Shown here one piece after another: positions 62,667 through 64,000 of a stretch of 64,000 nt of DNA. Numbering within the stretch: position 1 is the stretch's first letter; every line of letters begins with the position of its first letter. Under the pieces are notes generated by a model. It saw only the letters and a program-made list of their open reading frames with translations, was not told where the DNA came from and searched no databases. The translations under genes and the position numbers were made by a program. The DNA comes from Salarias fasciatus. Lineage: Eukaryota; Chordata; Actinopteri; Blenniiformes; Blenniidae. Location of the stretch: contig NC_043764.1 of the NCBI RefSeq assembly GCF_902148845.1, positions 24,967,594-25,031,593 of the forward strand, written 5' to 3'.

Positions 62667-64000
62667 CTTCTGTGTGTCCCTGCAGTGTGTCCTCTCTGTC
62701 TACCCTTCTCTCTCTCACACACACATTAACAGCATGGGAGATTTTTCAGTTGTCACCCTTGCATTGCAGAAAATCCTGCAGCTCTGTGCTGCCATCTGTT
62801 GTTACAAAGTCTCAATACATGAACGTAGGCGCTTCCGCCTCGAGATCAGTCTCTCCAGTCCAGCAGGTTCTCCATGCTTGAATTCCAGCCCTCCTTCAGA
62901 TCCGGTTTGGAAATCCTGTTCTTTCACTTCAGCACACAATTCAGGTCTACTTGGGAGACAGTGAAGCAACTGGCTGAAGGTTTTTCCATTTCAAACCACT
63001 CCTTGTTGTGCAAACATGAACAGATCCCTCAAGGTTTCTTATCAGCGCATGACCTCCAGTACTCTGGCTCTGAGTCATTATTGAAACATTTCTGTTCTTG
63101 AGCCGTCTAATCTGTGAAGTGTCAGTAACTACAGCAAAGATTAAGTTAATCATTACTTAAGAACAGAAAAGACTGTTGAAATATGGGAGGGAAATACTAG
63201 CAGCTGCGTTGTGGCGCTTCTCAAACATTCAGTTGTTAAATTTGCTGTGGATAATCCCAGGGAGAGGCAGGATAAACCCCAAACACGCCATCAGTCCATC
63301 ACAGCAGGCAAGACATGAAAAACACACTCACGCGTCTTTAGAGTGTGAGAGGAAACCCCAAAACACGCAGGAAAAACATACAAACTTCAAATAGAAATGT
63401 GCCCGATGTGAGCTGCGAACTGCATGAAAAGACAATGGGCAAAAAAAAATTGAACAGATTAAGACACAAAGCTTTAGAACTGTCACAGTGAAATTTATTT
63501 AGAAAATATATAGACGCCACTAAATTGACATGTCATTTTGTACAGTATGTGAGCGGTGACGGGCCCAGTTACTCCATTTTAAAATACATTAGATGTGCTC
63601 ACACCCACCCACCTCCACACACACACAATTTTGATGAACCAGTGAAATCTTCATGAATGACAGAAAACATTTCACATAGACATTATTCTTTATTTGACAA
63701 AACCACTCATTTAAAAACTAGACATCTCTCACTGCTTCATGACCGTTATATAAATTCACATTTCAGTCAACGCAGACAAAAAAAAATGTCTTTATTACAT
63801 ATTTTACAAGCTGCAGTGTAAATCCAGTTAATTCGGGCGGCTCACAGCCTTCGTCATGCTCGTCCACGATTCATCCAAAGACCCCCAAACACCACCAAAT
63901 GACTTTCCTGAGTTTATCTCATAATTTATTTTTTTAAAAAGGGCTAAAAACTGCCCCAAAGTTCTTTGACCACTGTAACTGTCTTTACTTTGTCCTCGTT
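62667..64000. other. g6pd upstream region and right edge of the window
   Basis: No coding exon supported. A retroposon tail fragment lies on the minus strand (about 63225-63400). Minus-strand AATAAA words at 63689-63694 and 63791-63796 in AT-rich DNA could belong to the 3'UTR of another minus-strand gene continuing past the window. Confidence 0.45.
63225..63400 (-). repeat. Retroposon tail fragment
   Basis: The minus strand reads GTTTTGGGGTTTCCTCTCAC, TGTGATGGACTGATGG and TTTATCCTGCCTCTCCCTGG, the same word order as the copy at 35205-35476, but more diverged. Confidence 0.45.

Overview
This window is nuclear DNA of a ray-finned fish, most likely a percomorph teleost. The evidence is compact multi-exon vertebrate genes with GT-AG introns, abundant (GT)n, (CT)n and (GATA)n microsatellites, teleost-type retroposon tails, and a gene set (avpr2, ssr4, arhgap4, naa10, g6pd) whose human counterparts all lie in Xq28. 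Six protein-coding genes can be built exon by exon; each closes into one open frame from ATG to stop.

Layout. Positions 1-8423 are noncoding DNA upstream of avpr2, with a possible promoter and 5'UTR exon near 1.4-1.95 kb. avpr2 (V2-type vasopressin/vasotocin receptor, +) has five coding exons between 8426 and 21321. Its third intron holds an 8.66-kb, near-pristine Ty3/gypsy LTR retrotransposon (9952-18615, minus strand). The element sits exactly on the exon-3 splice donor: the 4-bp target duplication CAGG is the exon end plus the first donor base. From 21.3 to 30.5 kb there is 3'UTR and intergenic DNA with a strong foldback hairpin, LINE debris and hAT-like nonautonomous elements. ssr4 (TRAP delta, -) occupies 30944-34409, arhgap4 (F-BAR/RhoGAP, -) 36534-42726, naa10 (N-alpha-acetyltransferase catalytic subunit, -) 46925-50341, a ceramide kinase gene (+) 51672-57875, and g6pd (-) 59596-62666. 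The last 1.3 kb is noncoding and may touch the 3' end of a further minus-strand gene.

The genes form a conserved neighbourhood, not a pathway: a water-balance GPCR, an ER translocon accessory subunit, a Rho-GTPase regulator, a ribosome-associated acetyltransferase, a lipid kinase and the entry enzyme of the pentose phosphate pathway. Human CERK is on chromosome 22, so a ceramide kinase inside this Xq28-like block is unexpected.

Most notable points: the retrotransposon landing on a splice donor and rebuilding a weaker one; the PNMA-like gag of that element; an expanded third intracellular loop and extra introns in avpr2; the absence of an SH3 domain from arhgap4; an arhgap4 splice donor made of a (GT)n microsatellite; and a 102-bp foldback hairpin at 24.1 kb. 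Functional statements rest on recognised protein families; no alignment or database search was run.
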